DNA of 64,000 nucleotides, taken from assembly GCF_000247695.1 (NCBI RefSeq), contig NW_004624880.1, positions 3,632,898 to 3,696,897 of the forward strand, read 5' to 3'. This document shows, one piece after another, positions 35,285-47,007 of the stretch. The notes below the pieces were generated by a model. It did not search any database, was not told the DNA's origin, and was given only the letters and a program-made list of their open reading frames with translations. Each line of letters begins with the position of its first letter. Within the stretch, counting starts at the first letter, position 1. Source of the stretch: Heterocephalus glaber. Lineage: Eukaryota > Chordata > Mammalia > Rodentia > Bathyergidae. Made by a program: the position numbers and the translations under genes.

Positions 35285-38200
35285 TTATCTCTATAGTTTA
35301 TTGTTTTTTTACCCTAATATATTTAAATGACCTGATTCTGTGAGTTTTTCACCGCCACTCACAGCTTCTTAAACTGACATTAAAAGGTGACACGGGCTTC
35401 TATTCCTGTACAACTCTAGGGGCATAAGAAACCCTGAGGGGTCAGAATGAAGCAGGGGCAGCTCTCTGCAAACACACTGTGTTACTGCTACATAGCTTTA
35501 AATGCTAGATCTAGCAAAGAGGTTAACTGTGACCTTCCACATTCTGGAACTCTGGGGCTGCTTCCAGAACTCAGGTCCAGAAAAGACAGCTGCTCAGCTA
35601 TGTGTAGTCTTTGAGAGACTTTTCAGTATTCCCTCAGGGAAGCCCTAGGAAATTGGAAATCTCCTTAGAGAAGAGATGCTTTCAGGCAAATCCAAAACAT
35701 TAGTAACTATCAATAATATCATCATGCTGACAAGCTGCCAAGAAGAAACGGAAATTGATCTCAACCCTCATGATCAAGGGGACAAACTTGTGTTTGGATC
35801 TTTTTCTGTCAGGGCACAAAAACACAACAGCCTCTTCTCTGAAGGACACTGATTACAAATGAAACTGCTCCAGTATATCCCCTGGACGGATGCCTGGTAA
35901 CCATGTGCAGAATGGATGCATAAGTGAGTCCCCAGCACAGGTTCTTATTTCTTCATTTCAAACCTGTAGACACAACACCAAAACAAAGCGTTCCACTTCT
36001 TGCACTCAATTTCAATTAACAATAACAAAAGTAACAGTCTCAGCAGAGAATTAGGGCAGAAGCTGAAACAAATGCTGGTTGATTTAGTTATCTGTGCTAA
36101 TCAGGGAGAGAAATAAATGAATAATTTAAATGAACAACCACCAAGAAAAAAAATCAAAAACTCCAACTCTTACTGTAAGTAACAGTCTCACAGTTGTCCC
36201 AGTACCTCTTACTGGAGTGACTGACACCAGTCTACTCAGGTTTTCTCCCTAAAAATGGCCATCAGGTCAGAAAGTTCCTTCTCAAAACAAATCCCTCCCT
36301 CAAGCCTCTGCCTCTAACTGACTCGAGAACATCTCTGAGCCATAGTGGGCACAGGCAGCTCCCAAACCATGCCTCACTCACCTTGGTGTCCTTGGTGTCT
36401 AGCACACATATGGTTCATTGTTGATGTTTAACAAATGTTTGTGTAATTGACCTGAAATGACTCCTAACGGAATTATGCTCATGTTCCAGCATGGGGACTA
36501 ACTCCTGATAAATCACATTATTTCCTTGTGATCTGAAGGTAGACTAGATCATCTCTGGAGCCTCTTGGGCACCACTACGTTATGTACATCCAGGGAGCAC
36601 CCACTGTGCTCAGGGGTTGTCATTTACACCAAATACAGCAGCAATGGTCCCTCTTGGAGCTGTCCAAATGATGCCACACCCAGATCCCTTCCAGGTTTAT
36701 AGATATCCAAAAAAAAGAAAAAAAGAAACGCAATCTTAGAAAACTAAGTATGTGTGGCCTATTCATTGATCAATCAAATATTTGCTAAGTGCCTGCTATC
36801 CTGTAGAGAATAGAAATTCTTATCTACAAAAACCTTACTAGTGAGTTGAAGAATTCAGGGGTATCATGAGAAGGTAGCTTTAAAGAGGAGTATAAATATA
36901 ATCAATGCCTGATTAATGAGACAGCCAATAAATGTCATGATGCTGAAAGGACAGAGATCAATATGGTTGGAGAGGACAGGCAAAAGAGTCCTGAAATGCT
37001 AGACCAGAGCAAAAATCTTGCTTGTCAGAAACAGCCTCACTGGTTCTTGGGCATCACAGTAAACCACTACTGTGGTCTGAGAAAATGAGCTAACGTCAGT
37101 ATTATCTCCTGCTTTTTCAGAGCAGCAGAGGAAGAAGTAAAACACCTCTGTGCAACACACTGAGAAAATGCCAGGTGGCTATGCAGATTTGGGCCAAACT
37201 CAGGTTGATATTTGGATCACACATATACCTATCAAAAGAGACCTATTTATACTGTCATATTTGTAAATGCTTTATTTGAATCACACATTATGGATACCTC
37301 CAAATGACTCATCCAAATAGAGGGATGCTGCTGTGTCCATAATCTCCAAAGTCTACAGCCCCAAAGTCATTATGAAATGTCTGGGGAGGGCATTATGATT
37401 TCCTGGCAGCAGGTTTATTTTCCTGGTCATGTTTTGCTCCAGCTAGTGTAGAATGACACTGCGTTCCCTGAGCCCATATGCACCGACAGATGGTGTAAGA
37501 GGACTAGAATCACACGAACTCCTTCAAAGGAGCCAGCTTGGAATGCAAATGTAATCTGTGAGAAGTTAAACAAGGAAAATTGAGAATTGACTCTGAACTC
37601 TTGAAAGCCATACAAAAAATGAAATGTATTCCTAGGAAGTCAAACTCTGTCCCTGCATGACTTCCACACAGAACAGTATACTAAACACATTTGCCTCCTC
37701 ACCTGCCTTACAACTAGAGGGTGGAAAAGAATGCTTAAAGGCAAGGGGACAACATACTGGGGCTCTTTAGGATACACAGTACCTTCCATAAACAGTGCTC
37801 ACTAAATGAGTGAGATGTGAATTAAATTAACAGAGATACAAGTGACAGCATGAATGTGGGGAGCACTGTGCTTCGTGACTGTCAGCTCTGTGACAGTCAT
37901 CATCTGAGCAAACACCAATCCAAACATAGATTCAGAGTGTTATGTGTGAACAGGGCCTCCTGTGACTCTTGGCTCTACAGAAGCAACTGACCAGTGTACA
38001 CAGAACAGAGAACAGCCAGGTGGGAAGCCAAATGCCAAGCTTTGTTTCTCCCAACTTCCTGAAAGCTGGGCTTCTTTGCACATGTCAAATGAACCATAAG
38101 GGGAAAGCAGCTGCTAAGATCTCTATTTCAAACCACCCACCCTTCTCTTGCTGCTGGCCCTAATTCTAAAAGCAGTGAAGGAAAAGCTTCCTATTTTTCT

Positions 38201-38439
38201 CTACACAGGATGATTACAGAAGTCCTCACCATTTCCCTCAGTAATCCATCTGACAGGTTCAATTCAAAACTGGGGAGAAATGAGGGCCACCCTGCCCTGA
38301 CAAACATCAACTGTTCAATAACTCCAAGAAAGTATTCAAAGAACCTGTTCTGATAAAATCAGGACCTAAGGGAATAGAAGTTACAAACTCTTGACACTGT
38401 TTTTCAGCACAATATACTTCAAGGAATACAGGACATAAA

Positions 38440-38575
38440 CTAAATATCTAGGAGTTAATAATGCCTCTATCACTAACAAGTGGGAAAACCTTAGGGAAGT
38501 CACTTTATCATGTTGAGCTTCAGTTTTCTCATCTGTAAAATGAAACAGTTAATTTCTAAGTCCCTTCAAGCTCTG
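38440..38575 (+). repeat. MIR-like SINE
   Basis: CTATCACTAACAAGTGGGAA, then TAGGGAAGTCACTTTATCAT and TTTTCTCATCTGTAAAATGA follow the MIR core and tail. Confidence 0.75.
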
Positions 38576-38719
38576 TGAGAACTCCCAACACCAAATGTAG
38601 CATAGCAAAAGTTAACTGGTTACGAAGTTATATGCTTTCTGTAATTATCATTTCTCTATTACTTTATTGTTATTTTTATTATTTAATATTGTTATTTTTA
38701 TTATTGTACATAGAGTAAA

Positions 38720-39170
38720 TCTCTATGTACAGTCTGTCACACTTATATTGAAGCAGAATTTTAAAAAGAAGAAAAACAAGTATCCCCAGCCTAAGCAATA
38801 AGGCTGTTGATCTTTGTTCCAATAGAGATGAAATCAGCAACTGTGTCCCTGTAAGTAAAGTTTTATAACTTCCTGTTCTTATAAAACCCTGTTTTCACCC
38901 AGCCAAGGCCATTGGGATATGTTAAGTTAAAAAACTGTTAAAGCTTGATAAAATGCCTTTGCTCTGTTTGTTCACACCCAAGCTATGCACCCCTAGGTAG
39001 GTCAAACCCCTTCGACCAAATGTATAAAAGCTGGAGATTTTCCTTTGTTCAGCGCTCGGCCTTTGAACATTAGTCCACAGAGTCGATGTACACCTAAAAC
39101 CTGCAATAAATCCTCCTGTATCATCCACTGGCCTCTCTTGTTTCTTAAAATCCCACAACAATGCAAAGCA
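38720..39170 (+). repeat. Retroviral-type LTR candidate (ERV1-like)
   Basis: Shows LTR layout: a GC-poor left part, TATAAAAGC at about 39023, a CAGCGCTCGGCC stretch after it, CAATAAATCCTCCTG as polyadenylation signal near 39104, and a CCCACAACA end. I could not fix the borders by a target duplication. No internal viral genes are present. Confidence 0.55.
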
Positions 39171-39478
39171 AGGGAAGACAAGTTACAGAGTTTCTAGTTA
39201 ATTTTCAGTCACTATTAATTTGCAATATTTATACAGTTATACTTTATCAGATCAATACAATTATTTCACTTGTTCTCATAATACCCTTTAGAAATTAAAA
39301 AAGGGCAGGTTATTATGAACATTTTATAAATAAGAAAAGTTTAAGTAATTTCCATAGGTCCCAAATTGTTCGGTCAACCACCTACAGCAGTAGAGAGATG
39401 TTCACCTATCACCACAGACATGAATCTCTGGAAGAACAGTTTAATGTTAAAAGAGAAGGCTTAATCAGACACACTTAC

Positions 39479-39567
39479 TTCAGCTCATTGGTTTCCATTC
39501 CCTGGGTAATGGCCATGATGATGCCGCCATGGTCTCCCCACGTATAGTAGTGAGGTCCAGGAAGTGC
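39479..39567 (-). CDS. SORL1: SORL1 exon, VPS10p propeller
   Basis: An 89-base exon, acceptor CCTCTTCAG, donor GTAAGT, phase 0 in and phase 2 out. It reads [20 protein letters not shown] then [10 protein letters not shown]. The lysine codon is split across the following 10-kb intron. The peptide is near identical to SorLA; where I remember IITAIAQG in human, this has IIMAITQG. Confidence 0.95.
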
Positions 39568-39897
39568 CTGAAGAGGAAAGAAGCCATGATGCCACTGGTA
39601 TGCAAGTAACTGTGCAAAAGCCATGCATGTGTATGCATGCACATGTGCAGGTGCACACAAACACACTAGTTTACATACAAGCACATATGTTAACCACTTG
39701 GATATAATTTTTCAGTTTACAGAACACAGCCATCATTTCATTGTGCCTCTCTCAATCCTGGGAACAGGCAGACCAGTTCTCATATCCCAATCATTTCCCA
39801 AACAGAGAAATAGGGCAGAATACAAACAGCAAAGGTGGGACTCAAACTCAAATCTCTGACTCTTGCCAACTAGTGATTAAAAATTAACCAACTGGAG

Positions 39898-39973
39898 GGC
39901 CAGGGATTTAGCTCAGTGGTGCCAAACCTCACAAGCATAAGGTCCTGAGTTTGATTCCCCCCACTAAAAAATA
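39898..39973 (+). repeat. ID SINE with 19-bp target duplication
   Basis: Carries GATTTAGCTCAGTGGTGCC and CCTGAGTTTGATTCCCCCCA. The flanks AAAAATTAACCAACTGGAG at 39879-39897 and 39974-39992 are identical over 19 bases. Confidence 0.93.
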
Positions 39974-39990
39974 AAAAATTAACCAACTGG

Positions 39991-40070
39991 AGTGTGGGGG
40001 TGAAGCTCATTGGTAGAGCACTTGCAAGAGGCCCTGGGTTTAATCCCCAGGCCTGAAAAAAAAAAAAAAA
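39991..40070 (+). repeat. ID SINE, second of a pair
   Basis: TGTGGGGGTGAAGCTCATTG with GGGTTTAATCCCCAGGCC and a 15-A tail. It begins directly at the downstream duplication of the preceding ID. Confidence 0.9.
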
Positions 40071-40172
40071 TTAGTCTTGTGGAGTTCCAGTCCTACTCTG
40101 ATAGTATAAGCCCCCTGTAGCCCATTATTCCTATCAATTACAGCTAAAAACTTTGGACAAAATACAAATATG

Positions 40173-40220
40173 TGAGAGAGAGAGAGAGAGAGAGGGAGGG
40201 AGGGAGGGAGGGAGGGAGGA
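40173..40220. repeat. GA / GGGA compound microsatellite
   Basis: A run of about eleven GA units passes into seven GGGA-type units, then a GAAAA-rich stretch. Confidence 0.95.
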
Positions 40221-40930
40221 GAAAAGAAAAGAAACCCACCTGCAGATGATGCTGACAAAGTAAACAAAAGCAGACAGCTTGTGGAGGTGATTTAAGGCCT
40301 GTAGAATCAACCCATAATCTGGGTTTCCTGGTGTTGCATTGCTCAGCAGGAAAGCCACAGCCACTGAGTACCTCAGTTTGAGCCAGAGAACTCAAACTTC
40401 AATAGAAACTGTTTCTACCAAAGAAGCCAGGAAAAGAATCCCTGCAAGCTGAGGAAAATGTGAGAGAAACCCCAGAGGGAGGGTGTTAAAAAAGTAAACT
40501 TCCTAATTCTGCTATGAACTTATGTAAGTCTCAGCCTAACCTCTAAACTACTTGTATGCAAAACAGATCTAACCTAAGGCAGCAAAGGCTCAGCAGAGCA
40601 AACCGATATTTGAGCTACTACATACAGAGAACAAGACAGAACTTACGGTCATAACCTAAACAAGCTGATTCCACACTAAAATAAAAATATCAATGTCCTT
40701 CCCAAGATTTACTTTCAGGCTTTTTCTCACATGTCCAGGGTACAAACTCAAATTACTCAACATATAAACATATCCATAAAAACAGCCCAAATCTCAAGGG
40801 AAAACAATCAACAAGGGTAATCCCCAAATGATCTATATATTGGGATTTTAAAATAGCTTTTATAACCATGTTCTATGAAGTACAGAAAAACACATGTGAA
40901 ATAAACAAAAGATAAGAATTCTTCCTAAAA

Positions 40931-41030
40931 NNNNNNNNNNNNNNNNNNNNNNNNNNNNNNNNNNNNNNNNNNNNNNNNNNNNNNNNNNNNNNNNNNNNNN
41001 NNNNNNNNNNNNNNNNNNNNNNNNNNNNNN
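40931..41030. other. Assembly gap (100 N)
   Basis: 100 unknown bases. The sequence AAGAATTCTTCC occurs just before it (40914-40925) and again after the adjacent B1-like SINE (41201-41212), so the gap probably lies inside that SINE insertion. Confidence 0.97.
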
Positions 41031-41033
41031 CTC

Positions 41034-41200
41034 AGCTGAGCATGGTGGCATAGGCCTTTAATCCCAGCACTTGAGAAGCTGGGGCAGGAGGATTCCCAGG
41101 AGTTCAAGGCCATCCTGGACTACACAGTAAGCTCAAGACCAGCCTGGACTACATAATGAGACCCTTTCTCAAAAAACACAAAAAACAAACAAACCAACAA
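41034..41200 (+). repeat. B1-like SINE with internal duplication
   Basis: GCTGAGCATGGTGGCATAGG, then GGCCATCCTGGACTACACAG and GACCAGCCTGGACTACATAA as tandem related pieces, then an A-rich tail. The probable target duplication AAGAATTCTTCC spans the gap. Confidence 0.88.
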
Positions 41201-42686
41201 AAGAATTCTTCCCCAGAGACATAGAAAGTATGTTTTTAAAAAACTAAATAGAAACTTTATAATAGAAAAATACAATCTCTGAAGCAAGCAAGAAATACAA
41301 TGAGAGGATCAATATCAGACTAGAAATATCAGAATTAATGAACTTGAAAATATATATCTGTATTTACAGATCAGTAGAAAATATCCATTCTAGAGAAAAC
41401 ACAAAGAAAAGCAAAAAAAGAACACCAAAGATCTGTGAGACAACAGCAAATAACATGAGTATTTTAGTCTGAGAAGAACAGAAGAAAAGGGCTGGAACAG
41501 AAAATGTCTTTGAAGAAATAATGGTTGATAATATCCCAAATTTGGTGACAGTCATAAATTTATAGATTCAAGATCAGTATCCAAAAACAAAATAAACTCA
41601 AAGAAAACTTCTCTAGATACATCATAACAAAACTGCAAAGAGATGAAAAAATCTTGAAAGCATCTAGAGAAAATTGGCATGTTACATACATACATGTAAA
41701 ATGCATGCATGATACAGGCATACATGATAACTGAAATGACTATGGGTTTTTCAGCAGAACATCTTTAAAGTAACATCAACTCAGATTATTGTTAACCTAG
41801 AATTCAATAATGCAATGAACATAATCTCTGGGAAAATATATGAGATAAAGAGATTCTCAAATGAAGGAAAACCAAGAGAACTCATAGCCAGTAGACTTCT
41901 CTACAAGAAATGCTAAAGGAATTTCTTCAGGCTGTAGGAAATTTTCCCAGGGAGAAACAGATCTTCAGGAATAAAGGAAAACCAAGAAATGGTACTTATC
42001 TGAGTAAAAACTCAGGACTTCTAATTTACTCTTACATTCTTTAAAATTCATATGATGATTTAAAACAAAAACAAACTTCATCTTGAGAGTTTTCAATGTA
42101 TGTTGATGTGATACAGATAGCAATAACATAAAGGGGGGGAGAGAAAGGGACTTACACTGTTGCAAAGTCTTAAATTTTATACTAAGTATAATATTAACTC
42201 AAGAAAACTATAAAAGATTAGATATGCATGTTTTTATCTTTAAAGCAACCAGTGAAAAAGATATAGAGAAATAAAAAAAGACAACATCTAAATAAAATTA
42301 TCAAAACAAAAAGACAGAAAAGGGCAGAAAAATAAAAACTAGAAGAGATAAAGAGAAACGAAGTAGTAAAATATTGAATTGAAATTGAACCATATCAATA
42401 ATTATATTAAATTTTAAAGGTCTAACTTCTGTTAAAAAGTAGAGCTTGACAGAATGAATAAAAAAGTAAGACCCTACTATAAGTAAGACCCTACAAAAAA
42501 CACTTTAAATACAAAGACACAGACAAGTAGAAAGTAAATAGATGGTAAAATATATACAAATAGCTTAAGAAGACTGGGGAAACTACTTTAGTAACATATA
42601 AAATAGAATGTGAGGTAAATGGTATGACCATAGGTAAAAAGGGATATTTTATAATGATATCATAAAAGATAATCATAAATTTAAGA

Positions 42687-42876
42687 CAAGTCAGGTATAG
42701 TGGTGCATGCTCATAATCTTAGCTACTTAAAAGGGTGAGGAAGAGGATGGCCAAGTTCAAGTTCAGCCCAGGCAACTTAGTGAGACTCAGTTTAAATAAA
42801 TAAATAAATAAATGGGGACGGGGTACAGTTCAGTGCAAAGGTCCTGGGTTCAATCCCCAGTACTGCCAAAAAAAAA
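42687..42876 (+). repeat. B4-like composite SINE (forward)
   Basis: A B1-like part (AGTCAGGTATAGTGGTGCAT to GTGAGACTCAGTTTAAAT) is followed by an AAAT run and an ID-like 3' part (GTCCTGGGTTCAATCCCCAG). Confidence 0.75.
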
Positions 42877-43844
42877 TGTGAATACACTTAATAAAAGAGA
42901 CACAAAATACACAGCAAAATAAAACAAAAATTTACAGGATTTCAACAAAAAACAAATTCCACAACTGAAGGAGATCTCACCATCTCTCCATTAGCAATTT
43001 AGAGAAGTAGATCCTTCCCCCCAGAAATCAGAATAAATATAGAAGATCTGAATAACATGATCAACTACTTCCATGAAATTAAAATCCATGCACACTTGAT
43101 GAAGCAACTGCAAAATACACTTCCTTTGCAGTACACATAATGTAGTCATAATACAGGCCACCATTTGGATCACAAAAATGGATCCCAATCAAAGAGGTCA
43201 AAATTATACAAAGTATATTCTCAGACCAAAGGAAATCAAATTAGAAATCAATAAAATATCTATGAAAACTTCAAGATACGTGGAAATTTAAATAACATTT
43301 TTTTAAAATAACCTCTCACTTAAAGACAAAAATCAAAAGACATGCCCTGGAGTGCTGCAAATGATCTGAAATTAGATGGCAGTGATAGTTGTATAACCTT
43401 GTGACTCCGCTAAACAACCCTGAACTATTTTTAAATGATCAGTTTTATGATATGTGAATCATATCTCAATTTTAACAAGAGGCACTAAGAAGTCTGAGCT
43501 TAAAAAAATTTAAAAATATTAAATATCTACACATGAAATATACAATGAGAGCAGTATCTAGAGGAAAACTAGCAGCAGCATTAAGTATTTATATTAGAAA
43601 AGAAGATGCAAAAATCAAAGACCTAAGGTTATACTTTAACAAACAAAATACAGGAAAATAATAATAAAGACAAGAAATCAACAAAACAGACAGACAATAA
43701 AGAAAATTAGCAGAGCCAAAAGTAGGTTCTTTTATAAGATCAGTAATACTGACAAATCTAAAACTCAAGGAATATAAAACATATAAATCACTAGTATCAG
43801 AAATGATTATCACCAAACTCCTACAAACATTAAGAAGGTAAAAG

Positions 43845-43930
43845 GAAGCTAGGATCAGTGGAGCACACCTGTAATCTCAGCACTCTGAGAAGATGAGGCC
43901 GGAAGATCTCAAGTGTAAGCCCCAGGCCTA
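43845..43930 (+). repeat. B1-like SINE fragment
   Basis: GAAGCTAGGATCAGTGGAGC with ACACCTGTAATCTCAGCACT, 5' half only. Confidence 0.7.
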
Positions 43931-44231
43931 GAGAATTTCCCTGGAAAATTACTCAAAGAAAAAATTAACACCAATCTTAATAGAAACTTTGTCAGAAAAT
44001 AGAGAAAGATCATTAATCTGCTCGTTTCACATGACATTAGCAAACCCTAATGCCCTTGATAAGGACATTACAAAATAAGAAAATTATAGTCCAATACCTC
44101 TCACAAAGAATGCAAAACCCTTAATAAATTTTAATAAATCAAACCTAGCTATATATTAAAAGGCTCATCATGAACAAGTAGGGTTTATTCCAGTAACTGA
44201 ATGTTGCTTTAATATTCAAAAATCAATTAAT

Positions 44232-44318
44232 GAAGCTAGATGTGGCACACACCTGTATTCCTAGCACTCTGGGAGACTGAGGCAGGAAGATCACAAGTGT
44301 GAATCCAGCCTGAACTTA
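44232..44318 (+). repeat. B1-like SINE fragment
   Basis: GAAGCTAGATGTGGCACACA with CCTAGCACTCTGGGAGACTG, 5' half only. Confidence 0.7.
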
Positions 44319-44854
44319 AAATCATCATGGTAAGTGACAGAAGCCAGGTATACTCTATGAGTCTATTCATATAAAACCCTAAATAGGTACACTTTACTGT
44401 ATTTCCATGTGCCTTAACAAAGTTAAAGAAAAAAGCCTAGGAAAGGAATTCTGGGAGTCAGAATTTGCACAACTAACTGGGAGGCACAGGAGAACCAGAA
44501 GTGTGGTCAGCAGTGGTGCAGGTGGCCTTTTAGCCACACGGTCTAACTTCCTCTTCCTCCACCTTCCCGCCTGCTCCATGCCCCAGATGGATGCTCCTTC
44601 ACAGACGGTCTCAACCTTTGCCTTCTCTAGTTAGCTCCCCACACAAGGTCCTTCGTGTGCTGGCTGTTGCCAGGCAGGCATTAAGCATACTTGGGCTGGG
44701 GGTCACTGACAGCTGCCCCTGCAACAGCCAGCCAACACCACTTCACTGGAGAGCAGAAGGAAATCACTTGCAGATGTTCAAATCCCACATTACACCACCA
44801 GCAGAAGGTAGAAACAAACTGCAGCCCAATACGCAGAGAAGAGAACTCCTACCC

Positions 44855-45278
44855 TGTCGGGAGCAATGCTACATAATTTCAGGGAAAAATCATTTGGTTA
44901 GCCTAGTTCTCCGGCCTACAGCCCAGCTATGGAATTCCGAGACATAATTGCATTTTGGCCTCCGGTCACAACTGAGACCTCAATGATCCGGTGATGCTGT
45001 GATTCTCCAGGACAAGAAACATCCTGGGAGCTGAAAACACCCTGGGAGGAACAAAACATCCACTCAGTTCCTCATTGTTCTTGGACCTTTACCATCTTGT
45101 TTACGCGGATGTACTGAACTCTCTGCAAGCCATTTGTTACCTTTGTTTCTCCCGATGTACTGAATAAAAGGTGCAGTAAACTGGGGGCTTTTGTCTTTGC
45201 TGCCCTGAGCAACACTGATCAGACCCAAAGCTCAGCTTCTTCTCAGTCTCATTTTTCTACCTTTCCTGTAATTCGCCA
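44855..45278 (+). repeat. Retroviral-type LTR candidate (class II-like)
   Basis: Begins TGTCGGGAGCAATGCTACAT. A GATGTACTGAATAAAAGGTG segment combines promoter or polyadenylation-like signals, and a pyrimidine-rich right part (CAGCTTCTTCTCAGTCTCAT) ends near ATTCGCCA. It resembles a solo LTR. Right border and target duplication are unclear; no internal viral genes follow. Confidence 0.55.
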
Positions 45279-46604
45279 TGTGCTGCTGTGGCTTGCAGGA
45301 GACCAGGACTCACTGCAGAGGTTCTGGTAACGTCCCCTTCCCCTGTTCCCTACACTACCCCCACTCCAAAAGCAAAGTGCAGCTCTGCCGACGAGGAAAG
45401 CAACTGGTTCATGGGTCCCAGGAGGAGGACAAAGAGGATCTGAAAATTCCAAACTGTTCAAACTTTTTGACTCTTCTTGCCTTGCCTTATCAACCTCCTT
45501 CACCTGAGTATGTTATATTCTCTACCATGCTGTGTACAGTCCACTCAAACACACACACACATGCACACACAATATCTGAGTCTCACACCTCTCATTTGGA
45601 GGGAGCTAAGCCCTGTCACTCATAAGATAAGATGTATAACAGTCTGTAAACTGCAAAGAACCAAATAAATGCTGGGGATTATGACTGCTTTACTAAGGAC
45701 AGACTTGAATATGAAGATGTACACATTACATCCCTGGTCAAAAGCACCATGAAGACCAGGACTATGTCCAGTGGCTCTTCTGAGAACTCCACACCGCTGC
45801 CGACATCCTGCCCAGTAACTTCCTGCCCAGTGATGTGATGAGTTTTATTCGGGGGGTCCCCAGCATCCTTGGGGTCAGCACTGAAAAAAACCCCTACAGA
45901 ATGAGAACAGATGCACCTCCTTCAGCTACATAAATCAAGAGAGGCTGCTGAGAACCACTGTTCTCCAAGTCTGGGAACTCTCCAATGTTCAAGGCTAAAT
46001 TAGCATTTCAAGGCTGGAGAACTCATTGCACCTTCTGAATTGGCACAATTGGTGCTCAAGGATTAAAACCAGGTACAGAGCCTTACAGCAGAAGCAGTGT
46101 ACTTTCATCACACAGAATGAGATGACAGAGGCCCATGCAGCAGGACTCAGGCTTTAGCATCATGCAAACAGGAAAAATAACCAGTTTCAGACCTGATACC
46201 ACTACTACTCCATTATAATTCACTGATACACTCAGCAAACATTTACAGAGCATTTGCTCTATGCCAAGTACTGGTAGGCCTCGGGTATACAGATGTAAGC
46301 AAAACGATCACTGTCTTTGGCCTCATGGAACATACAGTCTTGAAAATTTGGTCAAATTCACAGTTTTTTAAAAAGTGAAAAGGTCTGGCCTTATTTAAAG
46401 CAGCATTTTGGCAAAATCACATCCACATTACAAGGTATAAACACGAATCAGGGCAGCTGGCTTTCACATGTCATTTTGGGTCCCTCTCACTACATTATAG
46501 ACCTACTGGGCATTGCAGGCCTCCACCAGGGACCAATGTGTCCCTGAAACATTGAGCCACAATCCATGTTCTCACAGACAAGAAACAAGGGGGTGGGGGC
46601 TGAC

Positions 46605-46678
46605 CTCTCGCCACCTGGCTCCCGCGCTGCTAGAGATGTACACATTGGTCTTGCTTGCCAGGTTTTTTCCCACTGAGC
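46605..46678 (-). CDS. SORL1: SORL1 exon, VPS10p propeller with Asp box
   Basis: The smallest exon here, 74 bases, acceptor CATTTTAG, donor GTCAGC, phase 1 in and phase 0 out. It reads [20 protein letters not shown] followed by RWRE, an Asp-box-like turn in the propeller. Skipping it would break the frame because 74 is not a multiple of three. The donor has C at +3. Confidence 0.95.
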
Positions 46679-46889
46679 CTAAAATGTAAGATGAAGAATT
46701 ATTTTTCATGTCAAGACTATGTCAGAGAATCACCTTGTCCAACCTAAAATTCTGAGTAGAATCTGGCAACCAAGAATGTCCTAAAACCACAAAAACCAGT
46801 TGCTGCCAGAAATGTGGATGATCATGCTGTAATTGTCTGCACTTAACTAGACTACCGAAGCCCCTGAGGGCAAAGCAGAGCACACTTAC
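46679..46889 (-). other. SORL1: SORL1 intron, 211 bp
   Basis: The shortest intron in the window, with GTAAGT and TTTTAG borders and no repeat inside. Both flanking exons are small (118 and 74 bases). Confidence 0.9.
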
Positions 46890-47007
46890 CCGTGGCAATT
46901 ATGAGGCCAGGGGCTGACTCCTTGGACAGGATGGGCATCCTCCGAAGCTGGAGGTTGAGCAGTTGACTGAGACGCTGGGCCAGGTGCAGGGAACAACCCT
47001 GGGAAAG
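46890..47007 (-). CDS. SORL1: SORL1 exon, VPS10p propeller
   Basis: A 118-base exon, acceptor TTTATGTAG, donor GTAAGT, phase 0 in and phase 1 out. It reads [20 protein letters not shown] and then [19 protein letters not shown]. The cysteine pairs in the family with the one at the end of the previous exon (inference from conserved spacing). It is separated from the next exon by only 211 bases, the shortest intron in the window. Confidence 0.95.

Larger units (their letters stand above)
29402..39478 (-). other. SORL1: SORL1 intron, 10.1 kb
   Basis: The largest complete intron here. It holds a B4-like composite (32380-32592), an old L1 3' end (about 33240-33605), an ID SINE (33652-33740), an L2-like stretch split by an LTR-like element (34480-35262), a MIR-like copy (38440-38575) and an ERV1-like LTR candidate (about 38720-39170). 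The long stretches 29402-32380 and 35290-38440 show no firm element; no hidden exon fits SORL1, whose flanking exons already join. Confidence 0.8.
40680..44230 (+). repeat. Old, decayed L1 (ORF1 and ORF2 regions), interrupted
   Basis: Text such as AGAAATCAATAAAATATCTA, TTTGAAGAAATAATGGTTGA and TACAAGAAATGCTAAAGGAA matches ancient L1 ORF1 and the following region. Near 43100-43310 a decayed ORF2 endonuclease part follows, and near 44030-44220 an RT part translating like QVGFIPV. It is broken by the gap and by B1-like and B4-like SINEs. Many stops; not functional. Confidence 0.7.
39568..46604 (-). other. SORL1: SORL1 intron, 7.0 kb, with a gap
   Basis: Holds two adjacent ID SINEs, a GA/GGGA microsatellite, a long decayed L1 (about 40680-44230) interrupted by a 100-N gap and several SINEs, and an LTR-like element at about 44855-45278. 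From 45280 to 46604 I see only a CA-rich tract near 45548-45572. Confidence 0.8.

Noticed and set aside
40173..40220. Possible regulatory GA-factor site
   Set aside because: A long simple repeat is enough to explain it, and nothing nearby suggests a promoter.
40144..40395. Serine/proline-leucine repeat frames on the minus strand
   Set aside because: They are translations of the GA/GGGA microsatellite.
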